Shown one piece after another: positions 8,021 to 16,129 of a stretch of 29,756 nt of DNA. The stretch is from positions 1 through 29,756 of the forward strand of contig DIYR01000204.1 of assembly GCA_002429085.1 (NCBI GenBank). The letters run 5' to 3'. A program made the translations under genes and the position numbers. The DNA comes from Flavobacteriales bacterium UBA6049. GTDB lineage: Bacteria; Bacteroidota; Bacteroidia; Flavobacteriales_G; Salibacteraceae. How positions within the stretch are numbered: the stretch's first letter is position 1; every line of letters starts with the position of its first letter. A model generated the notes under the pieces. It saw only the letters and a list, made by a program, of their open reading frames with translations, did not search any database and had not been told where the DNA came from.

Positions 8021-8626
8021 ATGAAACCACATGTAGTTATTCTCTCTTTTGTATCTGTGCTTATTCTGCTCTCTTGCAGGAAAGAAATAAGTTGCCCAGA
8101 ATACAATAATTCAACTCCCATCAATAGGCTTGCGGCCTTTATAGAAGAGAAACCTATGCTCATCTTCACTAACGATCAAAACGACTCTCTCATTTTATCA
8201 ATTAACCGCTCAAACATTACACAAGATTATGAGGAAATATGTGGAGGGTTAAAAAATGGCCCATGTGAATGTTCTGCTACTAGATCCATCGCATATATTT
8301 CCGAGCAAAGAGGTCTGTCAATACAGGAAAGCCTCACATATTATGACAATAAATCGGCTGCCTACTTTGCACAGTCAATAATAGGTAGTCAAGGATCATA
8401 TTATCAACGCTATAGTTCTAATGCAGAAGTTAATTCTAAAATCACCGACTTGCGCGAGACTCCTTTATTATTACATAGCATGTCTTATGAAAACATACAT
8501 GAGATAAGTCTATTTAGTATTAAGACAAATCCTCTTTCTACTCATCTTCAAAAAGTTTGGATAAAGCCCGATAGCGGATTATTCAAAATATGGGTTAATG
8601 ATACTTGTTGGACAAGAACTCCATAA
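8021..8626 (+). CDS. Hypothetical lipoprotein
   Basis: 201 residues. The N-terminus is a lipoprotein signal, with a hydrophobic segment and the lipobox LLSC (Cys at residue 19), so the product is probably anchored in the outer or inner membrane. The mature part contains a cysteine pair (CGGLKNGPCEC) and no domain that I recognise. The end (VWIKPDSGLFKIWVND) resembles the closing beta strands common in small Bacteroidota envelope lipoproteins, but this is only an impression. It is alone between a terminator and the Dph6-like gene. Confidence 0.7.
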   Translation: MKPHVVILSFVSVLILLSCRKEISCPEYNNSTPINRLAAFIEEKPMLIFTNDQNDSLILSINRSNITQDYEEICGGLKNGPCECSATRSIAYISEQRGLSIQESLTYYDNKSAAYFAQSIIGSQGSYYQRYSSNAEVNSKITDLRETPLLLHSMSYENIHEISLFSIKTNPLSTHLQKVWIKPDSGLFKIWVNDTCWTRTP

Positions 8627-8662
8627 ATAGTGCACATTTGAAGTCTATAAAAGACACAATTC

Positions 8663-9358
8663 ATGTCTAAATCATTTTTTCATTGGAGTTCAGGCAAAGA
8701 CGCGGCTTTGGCTCTGTATCATGCACAGCAATCCAACTCTGTTAAAATTGATCGTTTAGTCACAACAATCAACGGCCATCATAACAGGGTTACAATGCAT
8801 GGTCTTCGAACCGAATTGTTAGTTGAACAAGCCAATGCACTTGGTTTACCGCTTAACTTAGTTCAACTTCCAGCACAACCAAATATGCAGGAGTACGAAG
8901 AAATCATCTCTAAAACATACCAAGAGCTGTACAAACAAGGCTATCATCAATGTGGATTTGGAGATATATTTCTAGAAGATCTTCGTTCTTACAGAGAAAA
9001 AGAAATGCAACCTATTTCATGTTACTTTCCTTTATGGAAAAGAGATACAACGCAACTTGTTCAAGAATTTGAAGATCTTGATTTCAAAGCGGTTATTATA
9101 AGTTTAAATGCCAACTTATTAGATAAATCATTCTTAGGTAGATCCATTGATCGTGAATTATTACGAGACCTCCCATCTAATGTTGATCCTTGTGGTGAAA
9201 ATGGAGAGTTCCACACCTTTTGCTATGATGGCCCAATCTTTAAAAAAGCCATTTCTTTCAATCATGGAGACGCAACATTAAGAACATATCCTACACCAAA
9301 TAACAGTGAAGAGAAGCCTACAGGATTTTGGTTTTTAGATCTAATTCCAAGCAACTGA
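8663..9358 (+). CDS. Dph6/DUF71 family PP-loop ATP-binding protein (diphthine-ammonia ligase-like)
   Basis: 231 residues. The PP-loop is SSGKDAAL (S9-L16), a variant of SGGKDS that holds ATP phosphates, and the family signature DPCGENGEFHTFCYDGP is present from D175. GFGDIFLEDLRSYRE in the middle is also typical. In eukaryotes and archaea this family amidates diphthine on elongation factor 2, but bacteria have no diphthamide. The bacterial members must use another substrate, so the usual annotation diphthine-ammonia ligase should be read as a fold label. The product looks cytoplasmic. It starts 36 bases after the preceding lipoprotein gene, so the two might be co-transcribed. Confidence 0.88.
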   Translation: MSKSFFHWSSGKDAALALYHAQQSNSVKIDRLVTTINGHHNRVTMHGLRTELLVEQANALGLPLNLVQLPAQPNMQEYEEIISKTYQELYKQGYHQCGFGDIFLEDLRSYREKEMQPISCYFPLWKRDTTQLVQEFEDLDFKAVIISLNANLLDKSFLGRSIDRELLRDLPSNVDPCGENGEFHTFCYDGPIFKKAISFNHGDATLRTYPTPNNSEEKPTGFWFLDLIPSN

Positions 9359-9423
9359 TGATAAATATTCTTTTCTCTCCCATACTTTCCTCCTATTCTT
9401 GCATTAAATAAACTCCTATTTAT

Positions 9424-10512
9424 ATGAGACTATTCAAATACGGATTTACTTTACTAACTACCATTCTATTATTTCAAACAGGAAAATCTCAAGATGTTAC
9501 TACAGTAGAAGCATCAAGTTCAGATATCAGCGAAAATTTAGACTTAGAAGCAGTAGCATCTCTTTTTGGTGAAGCTGAAGATTTAGAAGACTTTGAAAAG
9601 AAGCTGAATGATCCTAAAACGCAAATTTCTAACCTAGACTTAAACGAAGATGGTGAAGTAGATTACTTACGTGTTGTAGAAGCTTCAGAAAAGGAAACGC
9701 ACGTGGTATTTGTTCAAGCCGTAATTGGTGAAGATGAATACCAAGATGTAGCCACCATAGATGTTGAAAAAGACGACAAAGGCGAAACCCAAGTACAAGT
9801 AGTCGGTGATGTTCACATGTATGGCCCTGATTATGTAATTACGCCAGTATATGTTGCCCCACCCGTGATTTTTGTTTGGTTTTGGGGTCCTCTATATAGT
9901 CCTTGGCGTTCACCGTTTTACTGGGGCTATTACCCACCTTATTACAGACCGTGGGCTCCTTATCCTCCACACGTGTATAGAAGCAATGTTCATGTTCACG
10001 TAAATGTTCATAACAGTTACCATGTAACAAACGTTAGGAGAAGCAACACTGCAGTAAATATTCAGAACAATCATTCTAGAAACGATTTTGCCAGAAAAAA
10101 CCCAGACAAATCGTTTGAGAAGCGAAACAATAGTGGTGCTAAAAACAAGCATGATCTTTCAAAACGTCCTGATTCTAAACCAAGTCAACGACCTAATACT
10201 GGAACCCCTTCTACAGGTAAACAAGTTCAAAAAGACTGGAAACCATCATCTAATCCAAATGGTGGTAAAGCGCCAAACAAGGTTTCGGTACCTAACGACC
10301 GTCCTTCCAATCAACAAAAACCTAATTCGGGTCAACACCAAAAACCTGCTAATCCGCAACAACGTCAAAAGCCTACGAACCCACAGCAACCCAAGAAACC
10401 AGCTACCACTCCATCTAGACCTGTTCAGAAGCCTTCTAAACCAGCGACAGCACCTTCTAGACCTGCATCAAGGCCACAATCCAGACCCAAATCTGTTCCC
10501 AGAAGACGATAA
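9424..10512 (+). CDS. Secreted protein with Trp/Tyr/Pro-rich core and basic Pro/Lys/Gln tail
   Basis: 362 residues. Three regions are visible. First, a signal peptide (YGFTLLTTILLFQTGKSQ) and an acidic domain with an EF-hand-like segment DLNEDGEVDYLRV near residues 76-88. Second, an aromatic stretch (about 139-195) packed with Trp, Tyr and Pro (WFWGPLYSPWRSPFYWGYY), followed by a His/Asn/Val-rich piece (VHVHVNVHNSYHV). Third, from about residue 215, a basic low-complexity tail with many Pro, Lys, Gln and Arg and repeats such as KPANPQQ/KPTNPQQ, ending in PRRR. Similar proteins occur widely in Bacteroidota without a known function. The tail could bind polyanions such as polysaccharide or DNA; inference only. 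A clear terminator follows. An element TATTCTTG (9394-9401), one base off the -7 consensus, lies 22 bases upstream. Confidence 0.75.
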   Translation: MRLFKYGFTLLTTILLFQTGKSQDVTTVEASSSDISENLDLEAVASLFGEAEDLEDFEKKLNDPKTQISNLDLNEDGEVDYLRVVEASEKETHVVFVQAVIGEDEYQDVATIDVEKDDKGETQVQVVGDVHMYGPDYVITPVYVAPPVIFVWFWGPLYSPWRSPFYWGYYPPYYRPWAPYPPHVYRSNVHVHVNVHNSYHVTNVRRSNTAVNIQNNHSRNDFARKNPDKSFEKRNNSGAKNKHDLSKRPDSKPSQRPNTGTPSTGKQVQKDWKPSSNPNGGKAPNKVSVPNDRPSNQQKPNSGQHQKPANPQQRQKPTNPQQPKKPATTPSRPVQKPSKPATAPSRPASRPQSRPKSVPRRR

Positions 10513-10522
10513 TTTGACTATG

Positions 10523-10557
10523 ACTCCTGACATACTAAATGTCGGGAGTTTTTGTTT
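10523..10557 (+). terminator. Intrinsic terminator after the 9424 gene
   Basis: Hairpin ACTCCTGACAT / ATGTCGGGAGT (11 pairs with one G-T, loop ACTAA) followed by a T-rich run. Confidence 0.88.
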
Positions 10558-10577
10558 TTAACAAAAGACCCCATAAA

Positions 10578-11189
10578 ATGACAAACTATCTATACCTGCT
10601 GTTCAGTACACTTTTCCTCTTTTCTTGTAATAAACAACCTGAACTGAATGGCTTAGAAAGAATAGAGCTGACACAGCTTAAACACACGTTATGGATTCAG
10701 GTACCCCCGCAATTAGATACAACTTTTACAACCATTAACCACTCAGATAATATATGTGATGCAAGCACTCAAACACTCTACACTCAAAAAAATGATGCGA
10801 AATACTTTGAGAGTTTTGTTCTTCAAAATGACGATTTGCCGAATTACATGATCAATATTTCTCAACCTCTTTTTACACAAAACGACTCTCCTTGCAATTC
10901 TATAACAGAATTAACAGAGCTTCTAGAAGCTGAAAAGAATATGCTTTTAACGCTAAACACCAGCACAAAGATTTCATATCAAGAAGTAAAACTCATCAAT
11001 GGTAAAGCATTTGCTATTATTGAATCTGAAACAGATAAGTCATACACTTTAAGCGCTACTACCCTTCTAGATCATTCCAACGTATCAATTACATTTTGGT
11101 GTCTCTCAAATAATCAAGAAGAGTTCAAGCACAAAGCATGGAATGGGTTGGAATCTATACATATCACACCTTTTAAGTCAAATCACTAA
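10578..11189 (+). CDS. Hypothetical lipoprotein
   Basis: 203 residues from the ATG at 10578. Upstream in-frame codons at 10539 fall inside the preceding terminator hairpin and would spoil the signal peptide. MTNYLYLLFSTLFLFSC is a clear lipoprotein signal with the lipobox LFSC. The mature part has no recognised domain; it looks like an alpha/beta protein with a strand, helix, strand pattern (LNGKAFAIIESETDKSYTLSATTLL). It is followed after 16 bases by another secreted protein, so the two are probably one transcript. Confidence 0.7.
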   Translation: MTNYLYLLFSTLFLFSCNKQPELNGLERIELTQLKHTLWIQVPPQLDTTFTTINHSDNICDASTQTLYTQKNDAKYFESFVLQNDDLPNYMINISQPLFTQNDSPCNSITELTELLEAEKNMLLTLNTSTKISYQEVKLINGKAFAIIESETDKSYTLSATTLLDHSNVSITFWCLSNNQEEFKHKAWNGLESIHITPFKSNH

Positions 11190-11205
11190 TATTTACCCAT
11201 AAACT

Positions 11206-11943
11206 GTGACTAAATCAATCATCTTCATTTTATGCTTGTTCTTTGTTCTCTGTAGTTCGTCCACAGCACAAGTAAAGTTTGATACGATTTATTATAACAA
11301 GCTCAACAGTTCTCAAATCATTAAATCCGTTCACCACCTTGTATCTCTTAAATCATCACAAAAACAACAAAGTATCGATACTGTAATTTTTTGGCAAAAC
11401 ATGTATCATATCTCCTTCAGGAAAAGGATAGAACACAAGAATTACTTGAAAGGATATATGCTCTTTGAAGATTCCCTTTGCAAAGCTGGTATAGTAAAGG
11501 ATTATAACTCTCATCAACTTCATGTTTTTCTGAATCAAGTTGAACAAACTCAATCTGACACGATCTATAAACAAGTTTATAAGAGAGATATCAGTTATTT
11601 CTACGAATGTGATTACATAAATAATCGTCCTATGATTGGTTTCTCATGTGGTTATGGAGGATCATCAACCCAAAATATAGAACATGTAATAAAAGCAGGA
11701 TCTGAAGGTAAATTAGATATATTGATTCAGATGCTTTACTCAGTAGACCCTTCTACATTTTCCTCAGCTTATATGGCCTTGAATTATTTTGAACTTACAG
11801 ATCAACTCTCTCCACTAGATTTTAGCAGAATGAAGTCCTTAGAAAATTACCGTATAGTAGTTTGCAATGGTTGTACAAGTTTTGAATCACTCATGTTAAA
11901 CGAGTTACCAATGATGGATGTAATCAATTCAACAATAGAATAA
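11206..11943 (+). CDS. Hypothetical secreted protein
   Basis: 245 residues starting at a GTG, chosen because it directly precedes a signal peptide (MTKSIIFILCLFFVLCSSSTAQ) and no ATG is available there. The mature part has no domain that I recognise. It contains the segment GFSCGYGGSSTQNIEHVIKA and a CxxC (CNGC) near the C-terminus. The close spacing after the lipoprotein gene suggests an operon of two envelope proteins of unknown role. Confidence 0.62.
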   Translation: MTKSIIFILCLFFVLCSSSTAQVKFDTIYYNKLNSSQIIKSVHHLVSLKSSQKQQSIDTVIFWQNMYHISFRKRIEHKNYLKGYMLFEDSLCKAGIVKDYNSHQLHVFLNQVEQTQSDTIYKQVYKRDISYFYECDYINNRPMIGFSCGYGGSSTQNIEHVIKAGSEGKLDILIQMLYSVDPSTFSSAYMALNYFELTDQLSPLDFSRMKSLENYRIVVCNGCTSFESLMLNELPMMDVINSTIE

Positions 11944-12046
11944 ATCACTAAATATCAACCATTAAACCAACATGACTTAACATTTATTTTTAACCTATTC
12001 TCCAATAATTCAACGGTACTCATTAATCTGTATTAACGTATCGTCT

Positions 12047-12068
12047 AAATACGCAGCTCTGCGTATTT
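12047..12068. promoter_or_regulatory. Perfect inverted repeat, candidate response-regulator operator
   Basis: Arms AAATACGCAG and CTGCGTATTT with a CT centre, all ten pairs matching. A third CGTAT half-site is at 12037-12041. The core (ATACG, 8 bases, CGTAT) recurs with identical spacing at 16066-16083 upstream of the response regulator gene. It ends 20 bases before a -7-like element and no T-run follows, so a terminator is unlikely. Confidence 0.55.
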
Positions 12069-12088
12069 CAACTCATGCAGAACCAAAA

Positions 12089-12096
12089 GATTTTTG
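12089..12096 (+). promoter_or_regulatory. Candidate -7 element of the Asp-box protein gene
   Basis: GATTTTTG matches TAnnTTTG except for the first base. It lies 17 bases before the ATG at 12114, exactly the distance seen for the response regulator gene. No TTG is found at the usual -33 distance; the inverted repeat occupies that region, as expected for an activator-dependent promoter. Confidence 0.4.
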
Positions 12097-12113
12097 TTAC
12101 AAAATCATTTGTC

Positions 12114-14210
12114 ATGAGAAACACGTTACTCTCTTTTCTTCTATGCCTTGGTTTCTTTAGCAGCTATGCCCAAGGTTTTCAACAAACAGCAGGGTTAGCT
12201 ACTACAGGACCTTGTGAAGCTATTTTTGTAGATGGCGACCTTATTCTCACTTCTGTTGCTCGTAAGCTCTTTCGGTCTACAGATGGAGGAACTTCATTCG
12301 AATACATTTCCATGGGGCAATATGATGTTACCCCTCGTACCTTTTCTAAAGTTGGAAATGTCATTATTATGGGCTCAATAGATGGAGAGCGCATATACAG
12401 GAGCTTAGATGATGGGGCCACATGGGAAATAGCAAATGACGGTGGTCCTACTATTTCTGGGTTTCCATCAGCCGTACCAATTACATCTGATGTTTTAAAT
12501 GGTGATGTATTTATGTGCGGAACGAATTTTATTAGAAAGTCATCAGACCAAGGTCTTACTTGGCAAACTATGACAATAGATGGATTATGCTATGATATTT
12601 CTGAAACTGCTGGAAATGTGTGGGCAACACCTGGAGGTAACTTGCACAAATCAACAGATGGAGGGGTAACATGGGTTGATGTTCCTGATGACGGACTGTT
12701 CTTTTCAAATTCAAGTGTTGATGTGCTTGAAAATCAAGGGAGAATTTTTGTTTGCACCTCACTTTCTGCTGGAAACGGACTTTACCATAGCGATGATGGC
12801 GGACAAACCTATGTTTTGAATAATGGAGGTTTTAGCATATCCAATAAGATTGAACTCTTTGATGGTAAACTGTATACTACTCACTTAGGTGGTTTATCTA
12901 TTAGCGAAGACAATGGAGATAGCTGGACAACAGTAGCAAGTTTAGATGGTTTGGCTGGTTACAGTGGCGATATGGCCTTTGATGGAGATGAAACCATTTG
13001 GATAAGCTCTGGAAACGGACTTTACTCGTACAACATCAATACCGAAGAAACCGGTTCTGTGGTTCTACCAGTTGGATCTGTACAAGATGTAAGTATGGGA
13101 ACGAATGCTTTTTACGGAATACAAAACGGGAAAGTATTTCAATCTCTTAATAGTGGGAATACCTGGAACGACATTACAAACGTAGTGAGCAGTGCAGGGT
13201 TTGAAGCTACAGATGTTTATGCCGATGGAAATGAAGTATACATCTCTGGAAGTCAAAACTTCTCTCCTGTATTTTTTAGCTCTACAGATGGAGGTACAAG
13301 CTTTAATCAATTAACTCTTCCATCAGAAATATCAGAAGTTCTTCAGGTATTGAGTTACAACCCTGTTATTCTTGCAACAGATGCTGGAGCATACGTTAGT
13401 ATGGATAATGGGCAAAACTTCAGCTTAGCCGATTTAAAAGCTCCAGACGGTTCAGACATTCCAGATTCAGAAGGTTTTACTACTATTTCTCACAACAATT
13501 CTTCTATTTACCTTTCTGGTACTACAGGTGGTGCTTACTCACATGATAATGGTACCACTTGGACATTTATATCAATGACTGGATTGGTTAAACTATCTGG
13601 CTGGGAAGATCGACTCATTCGACATGTTAGCACTGCATGGCCTCCTTTTAAAACCGAAGAAAGCACCGATGGAGGATTAACATGGAATGATGTTACAGGT
13701 TATGTTCAACAATTTGCAGGTCCTTCTTTTATGTGGATGGCGAACAATACACTCTACCTTCAAAACGATCAGGGCAATACTAATCCCGGAGAATTTAATA
13801 AGCTCACCGAATCTGCTAGTGAGTGGGAATTAGACCCTGCAATGGGTAGCTTAAACGATCAGGTTATTAGTATATCACACAATGAAAATGGTGAAATGTT
13901 ATTAGGTACATTCAACAGCGGAGCATGGGTTTCTAGTGGTTTATCTAATTCAATACAAGAACGAGAAAAAGAACAGATTCCCATTTCACTCTACCCTAAC
14001 CCTAGCTCAGATATAGTCTACTTGGATTTCAACTCTGAAGTTGATCTAAACAGTATTCAAATTCAAGTATATGATACTTATGGTAGACTTGCTAAAACTG
14101 TAGCTGCCAACACTGGTTTTGTTGATATATCATCTCTTGCTTCTGGTTACTATATAGTGGTGCTAGAAAGCAAAAATCACTTCAAAAGTTTCAAGCTAAT
14201 AAAAGAATAG
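12114..14210 (+). CDS. Secreted Asp-box (BNR) beta-propeller protein with T9SS type A sorting domain
   Basis: 698 residues from the ATG at 12114, which begins a normal signal peptide (MRNTLLSFLLCLGFFSSYAQ). An in-frame ATG at 12075 is possible but would put the -7 element inside the gene. About eleven Asp-box motifs (S-x-D-x-G-x-[TS]-[WF], such as STDGGTSF, SDDGGQTY, SEDNGDSW, SHDNGTTW) mark a sortilin/sialidase-like beta-propeller. No sialidase arginine triad or FRIP motif was seen, so enzyme activity is doubtful. The last 75 residues (ISLYPNPSSDIVYLDF to FKLIKE) are a type A T9SS sorting domain, so the protein is likely exported and attached to the cell surface. An inverted repeat upstream ties its control to the two-component system downstream. 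Confidence 0.85.
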   Translation: MRNTLLSFLLCLGFFSSYAQGFQQTAGLATTGPCEAIFVDGDLILTSVARKLFRSTDGGTSFEYISMGQYDVTPRTFSKVGNVIIMGSIDGERIYRSLDDGATWEIANDGGPTISGFPSAVPITSDVLNGDVFMCGTNFIRKSSDQGLTWQTMTIDGLCYDISETAGNVWATPGGNLHKSTDGGVTWVDVPDDGLFFSNSSVDVLENQGRIFVCTSLSAGNGLYHSDDGGQTYVLNNGGFSISNKIELFDGKLYTTHLGGLSISEDNGDSWTTVASLDGLAGYSGDMAFDGDETIWISSGNGLYSYNINTEETGSVVLPVGSVQDVSMGTNAFYGIQNGKVFQSLNSGNTWNDITNVVSSAGFEATDVYADGNEVYISGSQNFSPVFFSSTDGGTSFNQLTLPSEISEVLQVLSYNPVILATDAGAYVSMDNGQNFSLADLKAPDGSDIPDSEGFTTISHNNSSIYLSGTTGGAYSHDNGTTWTFISMTGLVKLSGWEDRLIRHVSTAWPPFKTEESTDGGLTWNDVTGYVQQFAGPSFMWMANNTLYLQNDQGNTNPGEFNKLTESASEWELDPAMGSLNDQVISISHNENGEMLLGTFNSGAWVSSGLSNSIQEREKEQIPISLYPNPSSDIVYLDFNSEVDLNSIQIQVYDTYGRLAKTVAANTGFVDISSLASGYYIVVLESKNHFKSFKLIKE

Positions 14211-14234
14211 GCTCATACTAGATAGTTAAAGAAT

Positions 14235-14270
14235 AGGCTTCCACTCATTATTAGGGAGCCTTTTCTATTT
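14235..14270 (+). terminator. Likely terminator after the Asp-box protein gene
   Basis: Hairpin AGGCTTCC / GGGAGCCT (eight pairs with one G-T, 11-base loop) followed by TTTTCTATTTT. It lies only a few bases before the histidine kinase start, leaving little room for a separate kinase promoter. Confidence 0.6.
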
Positions 14271-14277
14271 TAGTAAT

Positions 14278-16062
14278 ATGCGTTGTCGTCTACTATTTAT
14301 ACTCGTTTTCCTATCCAATGGCTTAGTGGGGAAATCTCAAGAAGAATTGCTGGATTCACTTCTATTTGATGGCTATGCGAATAACGATTCTGCAACTTCG
14401 CAACACCTATTTAGTAACGCCAAGCAACTCATAAACAATGAAGAAGATTTAGCTAACTACTACTATTTCAAGTGCTTTTATCATTATAAGAACAACCACG
14501 CAGACAGTACAGACTACTATGCTGAACTTGCTAAACCACTCTTATTAAAGCAAGAAAACTTTCCGCGTTATTTTAGAATCGTAAATAATGAGTTTTGGAT
14601 GCTTGACGACATGGGTAACTCAGAAGCTTCCATAAAGCTTGCTCAAGAAATGATTCACTTGGCAGAGGAACACAAACAAAAAGAATATGTCATAAAATTT
14701 AGAACCAACCTCTCCAACGCCTATCACAACATTAACTTTTTTGAAAAAGGAGTTACAACGGCACAAGAAGCTGTAACCCTTTCTAGAGAAATGGAGCCCT
14801 ATGATCCGTTTTTAGAATTTATTTCTCTTAACGTAATGGCCATTAACTATGATGATTGGGGTAAGGTTGAAGAAGCCATTGCCACACATAGAAAGGCATT
14901 AGCCCTACCCGACATACATCCAGAAACACGAGAAATGTGCTTGAATAATATTGGCAATAGTTTCATTAAACTAAATGAGCTTGACTCTGCCGAGAAGTAC
15001 ATTAAAGCCTCTGTAAGAATAAATCAGAAGTATAGAGGCAATTACGGGCTTGCTACTTCAATGAACAACTTAGCAGATGTGTGGTTGCGCAAAAACTACT
15101 TAGATTCTGTAAAATTCTACTTGGACAGTGCAGAGTACTTTGCAATTACATCTGCTTCGTTAGAGAAAAAGAGAGATGTTTATAACACACTCTATCGGTA
15201 TTATGAAAAAGTTGGGAATTCAACTGCCGCGGTTGACTATCTCAATCGGTATCATCAGGTGAAAGATCAAATGGTGAATGCCGAGAAACTCCAAGTAATA
15301 GAAAACCTTGAAAAAGAAGCCTTAAAGCAAGAAAAGGAAATAGAATTACGCACTAGAAATTTATGGATCGCTGTCAGCATTTTGGTTGTTATCACACTAC
15401 TCTTTTTGCTTAGACAAGCTCACTTACGCAGAAAACGGTTGGCACAAGAAGCACGACTTAAACTTCAAGAAGAACGCCTTCGTATTTCACGAGATTTACA
15501 CGACAATATTGGCGCTGAGCTATCTTATATGAGTTCAGTAATCGATCAAAAGCTCTATTCTGAAACAAATGAAGAAACAAAACGAGAACTGGAGCAATTG
15601 GGTGAAACATCTAAGAATGCCATGTCTCAATTAAGAGAAACCATTTGGGCCGTTCAAACAGAAGAAATTACGCTACATAAATTCACAGAAAAGCTTAGAC
15701 AACTATCAAGAAAGTACACACAACTACTTGATTTAGAATTAATCATCACATACAAAGGCAAGAATCACCTTTTAGAACCTGCTCAAGTCATTAGCCTGTT
15801 CAGAATCTGCCAAGAAGCTCTTAATAATGCCATTAAATATGCTAATTGCAATCAAATGCACTTCACTATAAATGGTATGCCTCAATCTATTTCTATTCTC
15901 ATAACAGATAATGGAAAAGGATTCGATTTAGAAACCGTAGAACGAGGCTATGGACTAAACAATATGGAAGAGCGAAGCAAAGAGCTCAAAGGAAACTTAG
16001 CAATACACTCAGAAAAAGGAAAAGGAACACGCATCACAATAGAAGTACCACTTAGCAACTAA
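14278..16062 (+). CDS. TPR-containing sensor histidine kinase (HisKA_3 type)
   Basis: 594 residues. Domains in order: signal peptide (RCRLLFILVFLSNGLVGKSQ), periplasmic TPR repeats at about 30-335 (AMNYDDWGKVEEAIATHRKA-type units), a coiled coil, one membrane helix at about 361-380, then the kinase core. The phosphoacceptor is H408 in RDLHDNIGAE, the HisKA_3 form. The ATPase domain has N517 (EALNNAIKYA, N box), DNGKGF (D544-F549, G1) and GYGL (G557-L560, G2). All catalytic motifs are intact. TPR sensors of this type are common in Bacteroidota and probably read an envelope signal through protein contacts. The partner is the response regulator that starts 67 bases downstream. Confidence 0.92.
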   Translation: MRCRLLFILVFLSNGLVGKSQEELLDSLLFDGYANNDSATSQHLFSNAKQLINNEEDLANYYYFKCFYHYKNNHADSTDYYAELAKPLLLKQENFPRYFRIVNNEFWMLDDMGNSEASIKLAQEMIHLAEEHKQKEYVIKFRTNLSNAYHNINFFEKGVTTAQEAVTLSREMEPYDPFLEFISLNVMAINYDDWGKVEEAIATHRKALALPDIHPETREMCLNNIGNSFIKLNELDSAEKYIKASVRINQKYRGNYGLATSMNNLADVWLRKNYLDSVKFYLDSAEYFAITSASLEKKRDVYNTLYRYYEKVGNSTAAVDYLNRYHQVKDQMVNAEKLQVIENLEKEALKQEKEIELRTRNLWIAVSILVVITLLFLLRQAHLRRKRLAQEARLKLQEERLRISRDLHDNIGAELSYMSSVIDQKLYSETNEETKRELEQLGETSKNAMSQLRETIWAVQTEEITLHKFTEKLRQLSRKYTQLLDLELIITYKGKNHLLEPAQVISLFRICQEALNNAIKYANCNQMHFTINGMPQSISILITDNGKGFDLETVERGYGLNNMEERSKELKGNLAIHSEKGKGTRITIEVPLSN

Positions 16063-16063
16063 A

Positions 16064-16085
16064 GAATACGGCTAAGTGCGTATGG
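16064..16085. promoter_or_regulatory. Inverted repeat ATACG-N8-CGTAT, candidate operator of the response regulator gene
   Basis: Core half-sites at 16066-16070 and 16079-16083. Over 22 bases it shares AATACG and TGCGTAT with the perfect inverted repeat at 12047-12068, in identical spacing. It begins two bases after the histidine kinase stop and ends 19 bases before a perfect -7 element. Confidence 0.55.
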
Positions 16086-16104
16086 CATAGCATAATAAGG
16101 AACC

Positions 16105-16112
16105 TACATTTG
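16105..16112 (+). promoter_or_regulatory. Promoter -7 element of the response regulator gene
   Basis: TACATTTG matches TAnnTTTG exactly and lies 17 bases before the ATG. There is no TTG at the -33 distance; the inverted repeat at 16064-16085 sits there instead. Confidence 0.6.
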
Positions 16113-16129
16113 TTTGAAATCTATTCCGT

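Noticed and set aside
10088..10561. A 157-codon plus-strand frame overlapping the end of the 9424 gene
   Set aside because: It arises from the biased codon use of the Pro/Lys/Gln-rich tail of the 9424 gene. Its product has no signal, domain or sensible start, and it runs through the terminator hairpin.
14202..14239. Two copies of AAAGAATAGGCT 26 bases apart around the end of the Asp-box gene
   Set aside because: The copies are short, one contains the stop codon and the other is part of a terminator stem; no further copies or mobile-element signs were seen.
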